This document shows, in pieces, positions 26,801-34,201 of a stretch of 64,000 bases of DNA. Within the stretch, counting starts at the first letter, position 1; each line of letters begins with the position of its first letter. Source of the stretch: a virus; the IMG/VR virus record IMGVR_UViG_3300032579_000010, positions 1 to 64,000 of that record. The stretch is one strand, 5' to 3'. A program made the translations under genes and the position numbers. The notes beneath the pieces were generated by a model. The model was given only the letters and a program-made list of their open reading frames with translations. It had not been told where the DNA came from and ran no database searches.

Positions 26801-29324
26801 AGCCAATGAGTGCGCCCGTAGGAATGTTGGTTCCCTGAAGGGCGTAGCCAATGTATCCGTTGCTTGTGGGAGTTGGTGAAAACGCAGTAATGGACGAAGT
26901 AACGGTAATGACTGCCGAGCCACTCGTTAGGTATCCAGAGAACTCGCTTACCGTGTTGGCTTGACCAGAGTTGGAGAAACTTCCTGTTGCCAGAACTGTG
27001 GCGTAACTGCCGTCTGTGTTTTGGAACCAAGGGGCAGTAATGGTTTCGATTGTCTGCGAGCCTGTCGTTGCTGAATACACGCCAGTGAACTCGTAGGGCG
27101 GATTAACAAAAGCAGGATTGCCGACCAACGTACCTGACGGAACGTAGTTTCCAGTAACCGCCATGCCGGGGACAATGTTTGACGGCAAAGAACCTGCGCC
27201 ACCCGTAACCGAAGGAAGCAGGATTTCACCAGTGATAGCAGGCGACGAGGCTGGGTTGGCTACTTGTGCCTGAACGCTGACGTTAGAAACCGGACCGAAC
27301 AAGGTGGGGTCGTTAGCGTCAACAACAGGCGGATTGGTTAGTCCAGCGATAGACGAGTATTGCGAAGCGTTGATAATGCGAGGGTTGCTTCCAGCACTAG
27401 CAGACGAGCCTGAGGCAACATACCCGTCAGTAACGTAGTTACCAAAGAAGGTGTTGGCGCTAATGCTGGTGACGGTGCCAACAAGTCCAGCCCCAAATCC
27501 AGTAATCACTGAGGGGATTACAAGGAACGTTCCATTGACGGGATTGTTGATGCCGTCGGAGTAAATGTATGGTGAAAGGGGCGTGGTTATGTCAAACGAA
27601 GCGCCAGCCGCTGTGTTGATTTTTGCCGTCTTGCCTGCCACCGTTGTAGCAAAAGCCGTTGCGCTAAGAATCGTGTAGCCGAATGTGAATGTGCCAGTTT
27701 CACCACTCGTAACAGGGTTAGTGAGGTAGACGATTGAGCCGTCGTTAGAAAAAACACTGGTGTAGGTGGTTACTGACTCCGAAGTCAACGCCGAAGTAGT
27801 TGGTTGGCTAATGGTGATTGTCGTACCCGATACAGACGTAATGTACGTTCCTGCTGGGATTCCACCACCGTTTACAAGTTGGTTCTTTGTAACGCCAGTA
27901 CCGCCAGAGTTGACCGTAATGGTCGTGCTTCCTGACGTGGCTGTACCAACAAATGAGAACGACGAAGCCTTACCCGTCGGGCTAGTGAACTTCATACCGC
28001 CCAGAGGGAAACCGGGTGCGTAGGCAGTCGGCTTGAACTCGCTACCAGCACCGATAGTAAATGTGCCAGCCGAGTTTGTTCCTGTTTTTCCAGCAACCGT
28101 GAATGTACCCGTGTAAGGGAACGTCATTGACGTAACGGGGATTTTGTAGTTTTGTGCGCTGGTTGTCTTTAGGTCGGTAACAACAGTGTTACCGCTGGTG
28201 GTGTAGGTGGTTCCGCCAATAACTGCGGAAGAGATGATGTTTCCACCATACCAAGCCATAGGTTGATAGCCATTTGGCGTAGAAATGTAAAAAACCGTTG
28301 ATACGGTCTGTCCGACGTTGAACTGACCGCCGGGTGCCCCTGAACTCAGCGTGATGACGGTTGCGTTTGCGCCCACCGAGATACTAGCGATTTCAGCACC
28401 AGCAATAGTCATTGACGTTGCCGAGCCGTTCAGTGACGAAGGAATCGTCTGCTGACTTAGTGTGATTGAGGAACCCGACGAGTTAATGCTGGCAATGTGC
28501 GTTCCCAGTGGGATTCCAGCACCCGTAATAACCTGACCCACCGTTAACTTGGAAACGTCAGAAACCGCAGTAATGGTTTTGCTAGGGGTTAGACCAACCA
28601 AACCAGTCACGGTAACGGTGGCAAGGTCAGTAAAGATTTCAGTAGCGTTCGAGAGTGACTGCGCATCGCCAGAACAGGCAATGAAGTAAGCATTGGTAGC
28701 GTTGCCAGCACTCAGGTTGGTAGGAGTGGGCGGATTGGCAATGTTCTGGAAAAAGTCAGAACTGTTCGTGCCATTGAAATCGGCGTTTGGTTGCAAAATA
28801 ACCGCTGGGATTCCAGCAGAAGCGTTATTTGTCGGCACCATAACCGCACTCTCGAACAAGGCGGTGTGCAGGTCTACAGAAGCCGTTGGGATTAGCCCAA
28901 TAGCGCCTACAGTGTCAAACTCGCTGACGAACCCGTCGGTTGAGGTAGCGTCCGCAGAATAGGGAACTAGACCGCTCTTGATTCCTTCTAGGACAGCGAG
29001 AGAGTCGCCAGAGGTGAAGTTAGACACGTCATTGACGTAGACGAAGTTGTCGCCATAGACCTGACCAGCGGTGGTGGGGAATCCGTCAGCAGAGGACAGG
29101 ACGGTTCCACCATTAGTGGGGAACGTAGCGTAGGTCTGACCCGTCAAGAAACGGGTAATGTCCTCGGCTTGGGCGAAGTGGATTTGCCCCGTATTGTCGT
29201 TGATTGTTCCAACGGCGAACTTAGTGAGGTCGCTTAACGCTGTAGAAGCGTCACTCGAACCGACTACCTGCCAATAGTCCGTGGTGATGTTGGCTGTGTT
29301 GGCGGTAGCGGTCAAGAGTTTCAT
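17838..29324 (-). CDS. giant beta-repeat tail protein (3828 aa)
   Basis: One uninterrupted frame of 11.5 kb. The protein is Ser/Thr/Gly/Val-rich with almost no Lys, Arg or Cys. A module of about 50-60 residues recurs at least twelve times, with core VGxxVxGxxIPxGTxITSVSGTTITLSQ and divergent spacing. This motif is familiar from phage tail-fibre beta structures. Near residues 2590-2700 are motifs of the xHxxGxxV kind shared with other fibres. The C-terminus (PAPGDIAFNPSIGKFQMFDGNTWRT) is a short tail-fibre module with one Trp. It follows the tape measure, so it is probably a tail-tip or side-fibre protein. Its size rivals the longest known phage proteins. Start and stop are shared with neighbours. 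Confidence 0.7.
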   Translation of the reverse strand: MKLLTATANTANITTDYWQVVGSSDASTALSDLTKFAVGTINDNTGQIHFAQAEDITRFLTGQTYATFPTNGGTVLSSADGFPTTAGQVYGDNFVYVNDVSNFTSGDSLAVLEGIKSGLVPYSADATSTDGFVSEFDTVGAIGLIPTASVDLHTALFESAVMVPTNNASAGIPAVILQPNADFNGTNSSDFFQNIANPPTPTNLSAGNATNAYFIACSGDAQSLSNATEIFTDLATVTVTGLVGLTPSKTITAVSDVSKLTVGQVITGAGIPLGTHIASINSSGSSITLSQQTIPSSLNGSATSMTIAGAEIASISVGANATVITLSSGAPGGQFNVGQTVSTVFYISTPNGYQPMAWYGGNIISSAVIGGTTYTTSGNTVVTDLKTTSAQNYKIPVTSMTFPYTGTFTVAGKTGTNSAGTFTIGAGSEFKPTAYAPGFPLGGMKFTSPTGKASSFSFVGTATSGSTTITVNSGGTGVTKNQLVNGGGIPAGTYITSVSGTTITISQPTTSALTSESVTTYTSVFSNDGSIVYLTNPVTSGETGTFTFGYTILSATAFATTVAGKTAKINTAAGASFDITTPLSPYIYSDGINNPVNGTFLVIPSVITGFGAGLVGTVTSISANTFFGNYVTDGYVASGSSASAGSNPRIINASQYSSIAGLTNPPVVDANDPTLFGPVSNVSVQAQVANPASSPAITGEILLPSVTGGAGSLPSNIVPGMAVTGNYVPSGTLVGNPAFVNPPYEFTGVYSATTGSQTIETITAPWFQNTDGSYATVLATGSFSNSGQANTVSEFSGYLTSGSAVITVTSSITAFSPTPTSNGYIGYALQGTNIPTGALIGSVTLSGSGVGGTISMVDASGNPILSTTNYTGQFGASSPVTLLGAEPDVISSGSSYGYVRATYNQEPFLHGSVFNSINPAPSGTWQITTTATGTNGSKTMTVASATGIQVGMFVQGTSNESAFGASNYYYVTNVSGTTITLNQPLTAALSSTSVQFTDTGYWGTQTGVGNSPAISTTSEIIPSVISLTVAPDGVSSTAPALVVTLTPGSPLLTIISGSITTSQSFSDPTGTYWPANVPQAVLFVSGSTLIANTAPMLPNTAAHSWFAAITNTNLDITGTSVVNMGLGSSSGIVPSVGDIVSDYISGVTSRSGLQATYSGEILPGGTAIVTAVTPTYAPGQTTTSTFTANVYSTSNGATSDNYTLLTSTALSQSYVGASLSGNGIGSGAKILSITGPTNGVYNIQMDTASTVPDTQNVVVNLTKGSKVANIVSGSVSEVVPQSSANGLSAVTNSTGGGGLVSAGAYVTAKSGNGAGATITLSQAATGTVANTTLTIVTRYIAESITASYSTGQGAQNGYAVTLYNPQWDAVNYPIDGGINGSALITSSYIGSTSIVGAPVIFWDYKLSPVSNVSLTPSGEIGVTQLASSPFASQGAIAVGDAGIGVTIGGGYTGTQIDTYGNLAIEYSNQTYLAPTYSVSASLTSSAGYFSNKPWVFNSGVTASGSTATFSLPNGYGPDGQSLYDIVGTGTPFALPNVFQITAGTGGYYSVGQHITVGSGSSAETFVVGEIFSGASGGDVIVCESNVTTMQPSTAGQTTWNSGTTTFNVGSSTSFFSPASGEDLYVVIVDYNPTTLAPNTPEVYKVSSFSASGSTFSVTLATGLSTSKSVASFSFSGSSYTINPTVYVGYPVFHHASGFQISAGGTNGITRPGDQSIWLNTNVINGRPLIQPGDVLTIQGSSTTPPTWIDSTENPSVTLTQNNGVESVTVQSVVSDFHPNEVTVHGNVSGKTITLTTPPTGSSGYLPVASVTKVYVGYTVTGTNIPSGTTITSISGTTVTLSQLATASSTGVDFTFIQPSPAIQLCYVTFTTPLLNYHAPGASILLPPQGSQEWQGVTFQDDGNAWGLNGSKVVGVLAPYSGFEINGLPAESGVYLNAIAKASTTEVDGTRSAGFITGDYGTWLKLSNGQFVHGMILSGSTTVGTNPINASESIFLPGFFDNLAQNVTPVDALGETVNGGYTFEPYVYTGSYAVAGSAATHNLTNLTVSPVSPGFTIPSSGWIVTDSSSYLPLSPAAVVASVTGGTSESTYTSGVEPSLITLSSSGQLPTPQSFTTVANQTSQGTSITVASNPAVDSNGDLSIITGMAVSGLGVLSGTFVSAVSGTTITLSKSTTLRLQNDTLSFNGVPLTMTATSQNFGINITNPVVVPQGSPGSLWPTTVTFNTFASNIDTVNNVIYLSNTALGGETPIGSFSASYSAGSATITANSLPSDSSSASGFVANNSIVGPGIPNNTTIVAVNGTSVPITLTLSSPVTQTVSNGMCVTGGSSAIPETFASQVTPEITMDSTSKMALLVDKGINQFVYQNTIFMVSPSDIDGETVVINTATNTLQKPVGGYVGGNSNFPLSGVYVWEGSIGTESAVDVTAGTTSGSGVITRSNPFLYNHSANTVVASYQSGDRYFGSTNVGDLESVTPTVVGSLYGTTLNTPVIAGTSDSIVVNPPPTSSTVTDSSGNIWQTVANLDLSVSGGIVIIGSGDTQEAVLLSGVSQRVDGATSIKPNYYPAVPVKWTLAPNQTFTYSHSAGEPVCVPNLTAGIFTTSEAWGALGSLSVPTVLAQVTTAGATSISVVSPAGISIGDNLYISDGLLSEYVQVAQSWNGSSVIPLTSGTENAHGGQSNPAIVTPGALAISAGEFAMSGSSVTNGSTTVTLSGTGSNTTANLSVGMPVTSSALLGTVTATGNISTHNGTPNASLNTLTNITGGAIAIGMVVTGTNIPAGTVVTNVFSQQGTPTVTLNQIPSGTGTGITFTFTPAATNNVLTIASITDSTHFTLSSNWPGATSSSTTLLIGDPVDWYVNSSLSGTGMPSGVYITNINGQVVTLSNFTTNVGFSGTATASSTTTLTDSSATWTTNQWAGSFINAGSSTAVIVSNTATVLTVASWTGGTPSSTASFSITNVATSLISYPAVVLNHNAVNVPTNITASDAFPVGATLSPITANGIVAGSTIEAVAFQPGNVILNLSEPSALQVVKFSIGNGFVNSHAKGAPILGSAHTGINDPAIVASNATGADTVNASAEVGMTLPWYAPGSAGSPTVNTSVASSVESNSSEIAVASPAGFPTMFPTIYQFNSILPPELGRVMGNILLGTTTIPYVKTGILPTSAPFAIKLCDDNVIVSSTSVDSSGNNVLILASPTDDTYPDMTAIQLASFDTNTSYAKIDVPNFYLGGIIYNCSTTAGSNVIKVPKTTLLAVGQAISGYALPSTIGGNFIGAVDGINSMVTIVDSTNNPVYSTATTTATPVTFGSGDIFAGQYVSNLYTTPLPSIIPSGSIVTLMYGGNQQNFVVSSTGNLNASDAISGNGIPLGTTIASVNALTGSIVMSASATASGNQTITDFTQGIFFQGNTTSGSTVVTDVVTICMPGDVNVPVQPTSAHYNFPASQGSNGVFTSVNTVCVVGLNENLSAGDVIMVSENGVSQALTVANHTDTHSTFIPVKPFTPLYAFDDNAVSVTINGNVQEGSPIVSFASSADWLTWNNAMLLNITDATGYAINCGNGSLFSGTPIITDFVCNEQATVSTTASSAAGSQSLTIATPPATAWIGQYIISAMPTVSLTASSSTVVVPTAVGITQGMQVWGSGIIAGTTVENVVGTTLTLSKQAIFSTSGSTLFISAFPYETQVVDINGTTLLANAPALLPIVNGQTFILYGVSGLVLSSNALDTTTTATTFSLGNVSFVKPYGLSVGSGATQETIYPTTAPVQSGSNWVLGLFSPTKYAHSLGEIVSYSETPSNPAPGDIAFNPSIGKFQMFDGNTWRTSRINSVQPQYSVEVTS

Positions 29325-29359
29325 GGGCGCACCACTACTTTACCCCTACTTTTCAGTAT

Positions 29360-32179
29360 TTATCGTCCGATAACCTTCAACTGGTACTGAAGGTTGTTAA
29401 ACTGCTCAGCGACGTGGTTCTTTACGTCAGCCATACTTGCCGAGTCAATATTTCCTTGAACATTTAGTACAAAAGCGCCCGGCGCAACCGTCACATTTAC
29501 GTTTCCAGCACCCTCATTTTCAGGGGTAACGCTACGAGTTCCGTTGCGCAGTGCCGCTTGGGCGTTGAGAGCCGTCCAACTGCTGATACCAGCACGGGGG
29601 GCGCTAATGCCAGCAATAAGGTTTTGTGCCTTTTGCGTACTTAGGGTGTGTCCAGCGATATTGACGTTTAGTGCGCCGTCGGTGTAGGTGAACTTGCCGT
29701 TCATTCCTTCAGTTCCCTTGGAACCGCCACCGCTGTGACCGCCAAATAGACCGCCAAAGAAGCCACCAATGCCGTGAAGGATTCCACCAGCCAAGTGTTC
29801 TGCGCCCTTGGCTACATCACTAACTGCGTGAGCGGCTCCGTGAGCCAACTTGTCGCCAAACTTGAGTGCGTCTTTGGCACCGTTTTCGAGGTGATGCGCT
29901 GCTACACCGATTGCGTGGTTAATGGTTTTGTGCCACTTGATGTAAGCCGCCGCTGCGGCCGCTACGGCTACTGAAACGCCCAGCGTCTCTGGTCCGAGGG
30001 CAAGACCACCGCTTAGTACGCCAGCAGTTTCTCCTGCGCCAGCGGCGATTTCACCACCCTCAGCGGCTACACCAGCGACTTCTTCTCCTTCGCCAGCCAG
30101 TTTTCCGAGTTTGCTCAGTTGCTTTGCGTCTTGGTAAAGACCCTTGGCTTTGTTAAAATCGTTCTTTGCGTCAGTAAGTGGGTTTCCATTCCCACCAGTA
30201 CTCATTCCACTAATCTTGGCGGTCAAGTTGTTTAGGGCTTCGACAAGGTTGTTGGTAGCCGAGAGTTGGTCGGTGGCGTGGTCACTCACTTGACCGAGGT
30301 TTGCCGTCTTGCTGAAGTTCTTAAGCCCAGCAATAAGACCCTTAAGCCCACCGCCTTCTTCCTTGTACGACTTGCGGAAAGACTCAAGACCTTGGTACAG
30401 CGACTTGGGGTTTTCAATCTTTGACTCAAGTTCCTTGATTCGTGCTTCGTCCTTAGGGTTGTTCTTATTCCTAAGGCGTTCTAGTTCACGCTCTTCCTCA
30501 AGGGTGCGAGCACTTGCGTAGCCCTTTGAACGACCCATAATGCTCTCGCCAATGCCACGGTGATTAAATGCGTCCTTGACGACACCACCAGTTGACGAGG
30601 CGACACGAGAGAGTTCGCCCATCTTGGTGATTAGCCCACCAATAGCACCGCCAGCCGCCATAATCGGCGTTAGGAATAAGTTGCGTGTAAACCAAACACC
30701 AGCGACAATAGCGAGAACCTTTCCAAGTTCTCCACTGTTTTTCACCACGTCCGCTAAACCTTTAACAACGGGGGCAACAATGCCAGCAACTAGGCGCAAG
30801 CCCGTGGCAAAGACTACGAAGGCACTTGCCATACCCTGAAGCACCTGAACAGCAAGGGGAGTAAGTGCCACAACAAGTTGGGCAAACGCCGTAACGAGTT
30901 CAGGAAGTACGGGAGCAAGGATGGTCAGGCTCTGAGAAAGAGAGTCAAAAATGTTTTGTATAGAACCGTTTTGAACCATTTGGCTAAATGATTCCGCCAG
31001 TTCTGTAGCCGCCTTGGTCAGCGAAGCGTTGAGGACGTTACCCAGTGTCGTAAACAACTTACCCAACGGACCAGTTGTATCAACAAACTTTCCGAACAGT
31101 TCGCTCAACGGTGTAAGAACACTGGAAACCATTTTTGTTAATGGCTCAATGACCAGTTGCAAAGCAGGGAGAAGGTCTTGGGTCAGGAGTGTAAAGAATG
31201 GCTTAAACATGGTAAAGATTTCACCTAATGTCTGTCCGATTGACGAACCCATACTTTGCATACTGATGCTTAGTTGTTCCAAGACTGGCTCAAGAGCCTG
31301 AACCAGTGTTCCAAGAGTTGTTGCCAACGTGTCAAGAATAGGCAGGAACAACTTACCGAAGTCTTGGTACAAGATTTGGAAGTCGTTTTGTAGGCGCTCA
31401 ACTGGCGACATAGCGGCTTGGGCTGCTCCACCAATGTGCTTCTCGATGTCCTTCATAGTCAGTTCACGAGCGGCGTACAAACCGTTCGTCTTTTCCACTG
31501 ACTTAATCTGGTTTTGCTCAGCGTCAGAAAGGGTTACACCAAAGCGTGTCATGGCGCTCAAGTGCTTGGCAGGGTCGGTAAGCAATCGGTTGAGTGCTTT
31601 GGCCGCACCAGCCATACTTCCCGAACCACCGCCACCGCCTTGGCTCATAACGGCTGATAAGTCACCAGCAGTTTGCGTTGCCAATAAAAGGTTGGCGTTC
31701 ATACCCTTAAATGCACCACTTTGTACTTTCGCACCAGTGGTGAACATCTTTGCCATGTCCTGATTGGTCAGGAGCAGGGTTTGTGCCGAGGTGATTTGCT
31801 GGCGGTTAATACCAGTCTGCAACGAGTACATCGTTGCCATACTCGCTAAGGTTGCTGAATAGTTTTCGTGCGTGATTGCGTCACGCTGGATGTCAAGAGA
31901 TTGCAGTACCTTGGCGTTTTTTACTTGGTCGCTAAGGATTGTCGCTTGAACGTTTTGCGCTGAAGCAAGTTTGGAGGCGGAATCAACAGCGCCTTCGATA
32001 GCGCCTACAAAACCAATAAAACCAATGGTTTTGGTAAGAAACGAACCTACGTTTTTGAAGGCACCAAGAACTCTATCGGCGGAGTCGTTGGCGATTTGCT
32101 CAACCTGCGACATGGCACCTTTGAAGTTAGTAACGTCAGCACCGACGATATAACTGATTCTGTTAGTTTCTTCTGCCAT
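29360..32179 (-). CDS. tape measure protein (939 aa)
   Basis: Mostly helical, with coiled and hydrophobic stretches. The N-terminus (ISYIVGADVTNFKGAMSQVEQ) has the usual tape-measure start. Long Leu-rich amphipathic helices follow (residues 270-480), then transmembrane-like segments (VLQGMASAFVVFATGLRLVA, AVAAAAAYIKW) that may act in DNA ejection. The C-terminus is Gly/His-rich (GIGGFFGGLFGGHSGGGSKG) and ends in a charged tail. At about 1.5 angstrom per residue the tail would be near 140 nm. It comes straight after the frameshifted chaperone, as in lambda-like phages. Shine-Dalgarno GGCGGTGA before ATG. Confidence 0.92.
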   Translation of the reverse strand: MAEETNRISYIVGADVTNFKGAMSQVEQIANDSADRVLGAFKNVGSFLTKTIGFIGFVGAIEGAVDSASKLASAQNVQATILSDQVKNAKVLQSLDIQRDAITHENYSATLASMATMYSLQTGINRQQITSAQTLLLTNQDMAKMFTTGAKVQSGAFKGMNANLLLATQTAGDLSAVMSQGGGGGSGSMAGAAKALNRLLTDPAKHLSAMTRFGVTLSDAEQNQIKSVEKTNGLYAARELTMKDIEKHIGGAAQAAMSPVERLQNDFQILYQDFGKLFLPILDTLATTLGTLVQALEPVLEQLSISMQSMGSSIGQTLGEIFTMFKPFFTLLTQDLLPALQLVIEPLTKMVSSVLTPLSELFGKFVDTTGPLGKLFTTLGNVLNASLTKAATELAESFSQMVQNGSIQNIFDSLSQSLTILAPVLPELVTAFAQLVVALTPLAVQVLQGMASAFVVFATGLRLVAGIVAPVVKGLADVVKNSGELGKVLAIVAGVWFTRNLFLTPIMAAGGAIGGLITKMGELSRVASSTGGVVKDAFNHRGIGESIMGRSKGYASARTLEEERELERLRNKNNPKDEARIKELESKIENPKSLYQGLESFRKSYKEEGGGLKGLIAGLKNFSKTANLGQVSDHATDQLSATNNLVEALNNLTAKISGMSTGGNGNPLTDAKNDFNKAKGLYQDAKQLSKLGKLAGEGEEVAGVAAEGGEIAAGAGETAGVLSGGLALGPETLGVSVAVAAAAAAYIKWHKTINHAIGVAAHHLENGAKDALKFGDKLAHGAAHAVSDVAKGAEHLAGGILHGIGGFFGGLFGGHSGGGSKGTEGMNGKFTYTDGALNVNIAGHTLSTQKAQNLIAGISAPRAGISSWTALNAQAALRNGTRSVTPENEGAGNVNVTVAPGAFVLNVQGNIDSASMADVKNHVAEQFNNLQYQLKVIGR

Positions 32180-32203
32180 TTTTCACCGCCTCTCTCTGTG
32201 TTG

Positions 32204-32736
32204 CTAGTTGCTTCCCTTCATCGCTTGTTCTTGCTCGTATGCCCGTAACTTCCAAACCGCTTGCCACTCGACATACTCGCTAGACGAGAGAGGTCGGTGT
32301 GCTGGGGAGCCTTCTAATAACTCGCCAACCGTGCGCCCCAACTTCTCCGCTAGTTCGTAGATGAATCGTCTGTCTGGGTTGGCGATGAGTCTTTTCCCGC
32401 TGCGTCAACAGCCCCCTCGCTCATACCCGACAGGTCCATAGCAACGTTGGCGATTTGCTCAATAGGAGCCGCCGACTTTGCCATAAGTGCCTCACGGTCA
32501 CTCTCAAGGAAAACACGCTCGCCTGTCTCAGGGTCGTAGGTGCATTGAATCACCAAATCGGGCAACGCTTGGCTTAGGTTTAACTTGCCGTCGTTTTCGA
32601 TTGCGTCAGCAAGCATCTGTGAGCGAGCCTTGGCGGTGAGTGCTTTCACTAGGACTTCAACGCCCCACGCATCTACGGTAATAGTGCGAGTAGCGATGTC
32701 GTCGGTAGCAAAAATCTGCTGTGACAGGTTTGACAT
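32204..32736 (-). CDS. tail assembly chaperone, -1 frameshift fusion (gpGT-like)
   Basis: If ribosomes slip back one base at GGGAAAA (32398-32392), they read 62 further codons, ending at TAG 32206-32204 and giving a 177-residue protein. The extension has the typical gpT sequence (RRFIYELAEKLGRTVGELLEG...LSSSEYVEWQAVWKL). It has no start codon of its own in a suitable place, so frameshifting is the natural way to express it. The lambda gpG/gpGT pair uses the near-identical slippery sequence GGGAAAG. Confidence 0.88.
32350..32736 (-). CDS. tail assembly chaperone, short form (gpG-like)
   Basis: 128 aa. This is the zero-frame product that ends at the TAG at 32352-32350. Small alpha/beta protein (TRTITVDAWGVEVLVKAL ... 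LPDLVIQCTYDPETGERVFLESDREAL) followed by a Ser/Asp-rich tail. It lies between the tube and the tape-measure genes, the standard place for the chaperones that hold the tape measure during tail assembly. A slippery heptamer at residues 114-115 leads to the long form (see the 32204-32736 entry). Confidence 0.88.
   Translation of the reverse strand: MSNLSQQIFATDDIATRTITVDAWGVEVLVKALTAKARSQMLADAIENDGKLNLSQALPDLVIQCTYDPETGERVFLESDREALMAKSAAPIEQIANVAMDLSGMSEGAVDAAGKDSSPTQTDDSSTN
32392..32398 (-). promoter_or_regulatory. -1 ribosomal frameshift site GGGAAAA
   Basis: Read on the minus strand the heptamer is in the correct frame (G GGA AAA), the X XXY YYZ pattern needed for tandem slippage. It sits 13 codons before the zero-frame stop. 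The -1 frame is open on both sides of it and carries a gpT-like sequence. I did not identify a clear downstream pseudoknot. Confidence 0.9.
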
Positions 32737-32767
32737 TAGGTGTCGGTTCTCCTTAGTTGGTTATTTC

Positions 32768-33457
32768 CTAGAGTGTAGTACGAGTGACGATGCCAGTGAC
32801 TTGGATTTCACCATCGAACGTGATAACGCCATTGACACTGCTCTTGAGGTCATACTTGGTCGAGATACCCTGACCTAAGTACTTGATTGACGGGGTGACA
32901 CCAGCAAAAGCGCCGGGGGTGGCAGGTCCGTAGCAGAACTGAATGAACGCACCAGTGTTTTGGAAGGCGTACAGGTCGTTCATAATCTGGTCAATACCAC
33001 CAGAAGCGCCGTCCGAACCGCCGTAAGCGCTTGGGTCGTACATACCTGAGAACGTTAGGCTGTAGCCCTTCAGACCAACGATGTAGGACTTAACACCAGC
33101 GGCGTTAAACGTCGTGGTTTCCTGAGGCTCAACGTCCTGTGGAAAGCCAATGTCATTGATGTAGGGCGAAATGTTAATCATTGGCAGAACAACCGAACCG
33201 CTAGGTGCCGATGCTGAAACGCCCAGAGTGGTCGTCGTGCTTGGCGCAGAAGCCGAGTAGTTCGGTACGCCGTTGATAAACAGACCGTAGACCGAGCCAC
33301 CAGCAACGATTGGCTCTTCAGTGTTCAGGATTGTGCCTGAACCCAGAGTGATAGAAGCCGAAGTGCCCGACAAAGTAGACGAGAGCGTCGAAGCAGTCGT
33401 TCCAATGTCGTACCCAAGGGCGAGAAATGCGTTCTTACCGTGCTGAAAAGTAGGCAT
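32768..33457 (-). CDS. tail tube protein, paralogue 1
   Basis: 229 aa, starting MPTFQHGKNAFLALGYD. It shares HGKN at the N-terminus, a VEPQETTTFNAAGVKSYIVGLKG segment and a TKYDLKS segment with the neighbouring 243-aa protein, so the two are paralogues. An insert (residues about 40-100) holds a Thr/Ser/Gly-rich beta hairpin. The order tube, chaperone, tape measure is diagnostic for tail-tube proteins of siphoviruses. ATG with AAAGGA Shine-Dalgarno, 12 bases after the other copy. Confidence 0.85.
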   Translation of the reverse strand: MPTFQHGKNAFLALGYDIGTTASTLSSTLSGTSASITLGSGTILNTEEPIVAGGSVYGLFINGVPNYSASAPSTTTTLGVSASAPSGSVVLPMINISPYINDIGFPQDVEPQETTTFNAAGVKSYIVGLKGYSLTFSGMYDPSAYGGSDGASGGIDQIMNDLYAFQNTGAFIQFCYGPATPGAFAGVTPSIKYLGQGISTKYDLKSSVNGVITFDGEIQVTGIVTRTTL

Positions 33458-33469
33458 GGTTGTTCCTTT

Positions 33470-34201
33470 CTAAAAACGGGCGAACCCGTAATAAATGTTG
33501 GCTGAGGCTCCTGAACCGCTCAAAGTCCAGTTAAGACGTGTGTAGCGGTACAAGGTGGTTGGCAGTGATGCCGTGTTCACGATTTCAGTACCCACTGTGG
33601 TCAGGGCAGACGTGGCATTTACCCAAGTCGAGCCGTCCTGTGAGTGTTGCAATGTGACACTAAACGTTCCCGTCAAAGAGAGAACGCCGATGACGACCAA
33701 CCCACCACGAGTGGTTGAGCCAAAGCCGTCAAGCGAAGTCGTACTTCCGTTGCCAGAAGTGGTGATTACCTGACCACGAGCACTCCAAACGCCATGGTCT
33801 GCCTGAACTTCTGCGTCTACGGCGACTACGCCAGACACAGGTGATTTCAAGTCGTACTTGGTTTGGATTCCCTGAGCGACGTAGCAACGTTCGTTCTGGG
33901 TGTTGCCACCTTGGGGGAATACAAGGATTGCCTCGTCAGCAGTGTTGCCAATGGCAGTGGTCAAGATTGCGTCAACACCGCTTGAGGTGCCGTCGTAGAA
34001 GCCAGACAAGGTGAAGTTGCCGTCACGCAAGCCGGGGATGTAGGACTTAACGCCAGCCTGATTGAAGGTTGTTACTTCCGTCGCCTCAACGTCGTTGGTG
34101 ATTGACACGTCGTTAAAGAAAGGTGAGAGGTCGTAGCAGGCATTTGCCGTGGGGTTAGTAAAGAGGACTTTAGTATTCTTACCATGTACAAAACTAACCA
34201 T
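33470..34201 (-). CDS. tail tube protein, paralogue 2, with C-terminal Ig-like domain
   Basis: 243 aa. Residues 1-145 correspond to the tube domain (MVSFVHGKNTKVLF, VEATEVTTFNQAGVKSYIPG, QTKYDLKSPV). Residues about 145-243 are an extra beta-sandwich (VTLQHSQDGSTWVNATSAL ... YRYTRLNWTLSGSG), the discoidin- or Ig-like add-on often carried by major tail proteins and exposed on the tail surface. The start overlaps the previous stop by one base (TAATG). Two tube paralogues could make a mixed tube or a tube and a specialised end ring. Confidence 0.85.
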   Translation of the reverse strand: MVSFVHGKNTKVLFTNPTANACYDLSPFFNDVSITNDVEATEVTTFNQAGVKSYIPGLRDGNFTLSGFYDGTSSGVDAILTTAIGNTADEAILVFPQGGNTQNERCYVAQGIQTKYDLKSPVSGVVAVDAEVQADHGVWSARGQVITTSGNGSTTSLDGFGSTTRGGLVVIGVLSLTGTFSVTLQHSQDGSTWVNATSALTTVGTEIVNTASLPTTLYRYTRLNWTLSGSGASANIYYGFARF

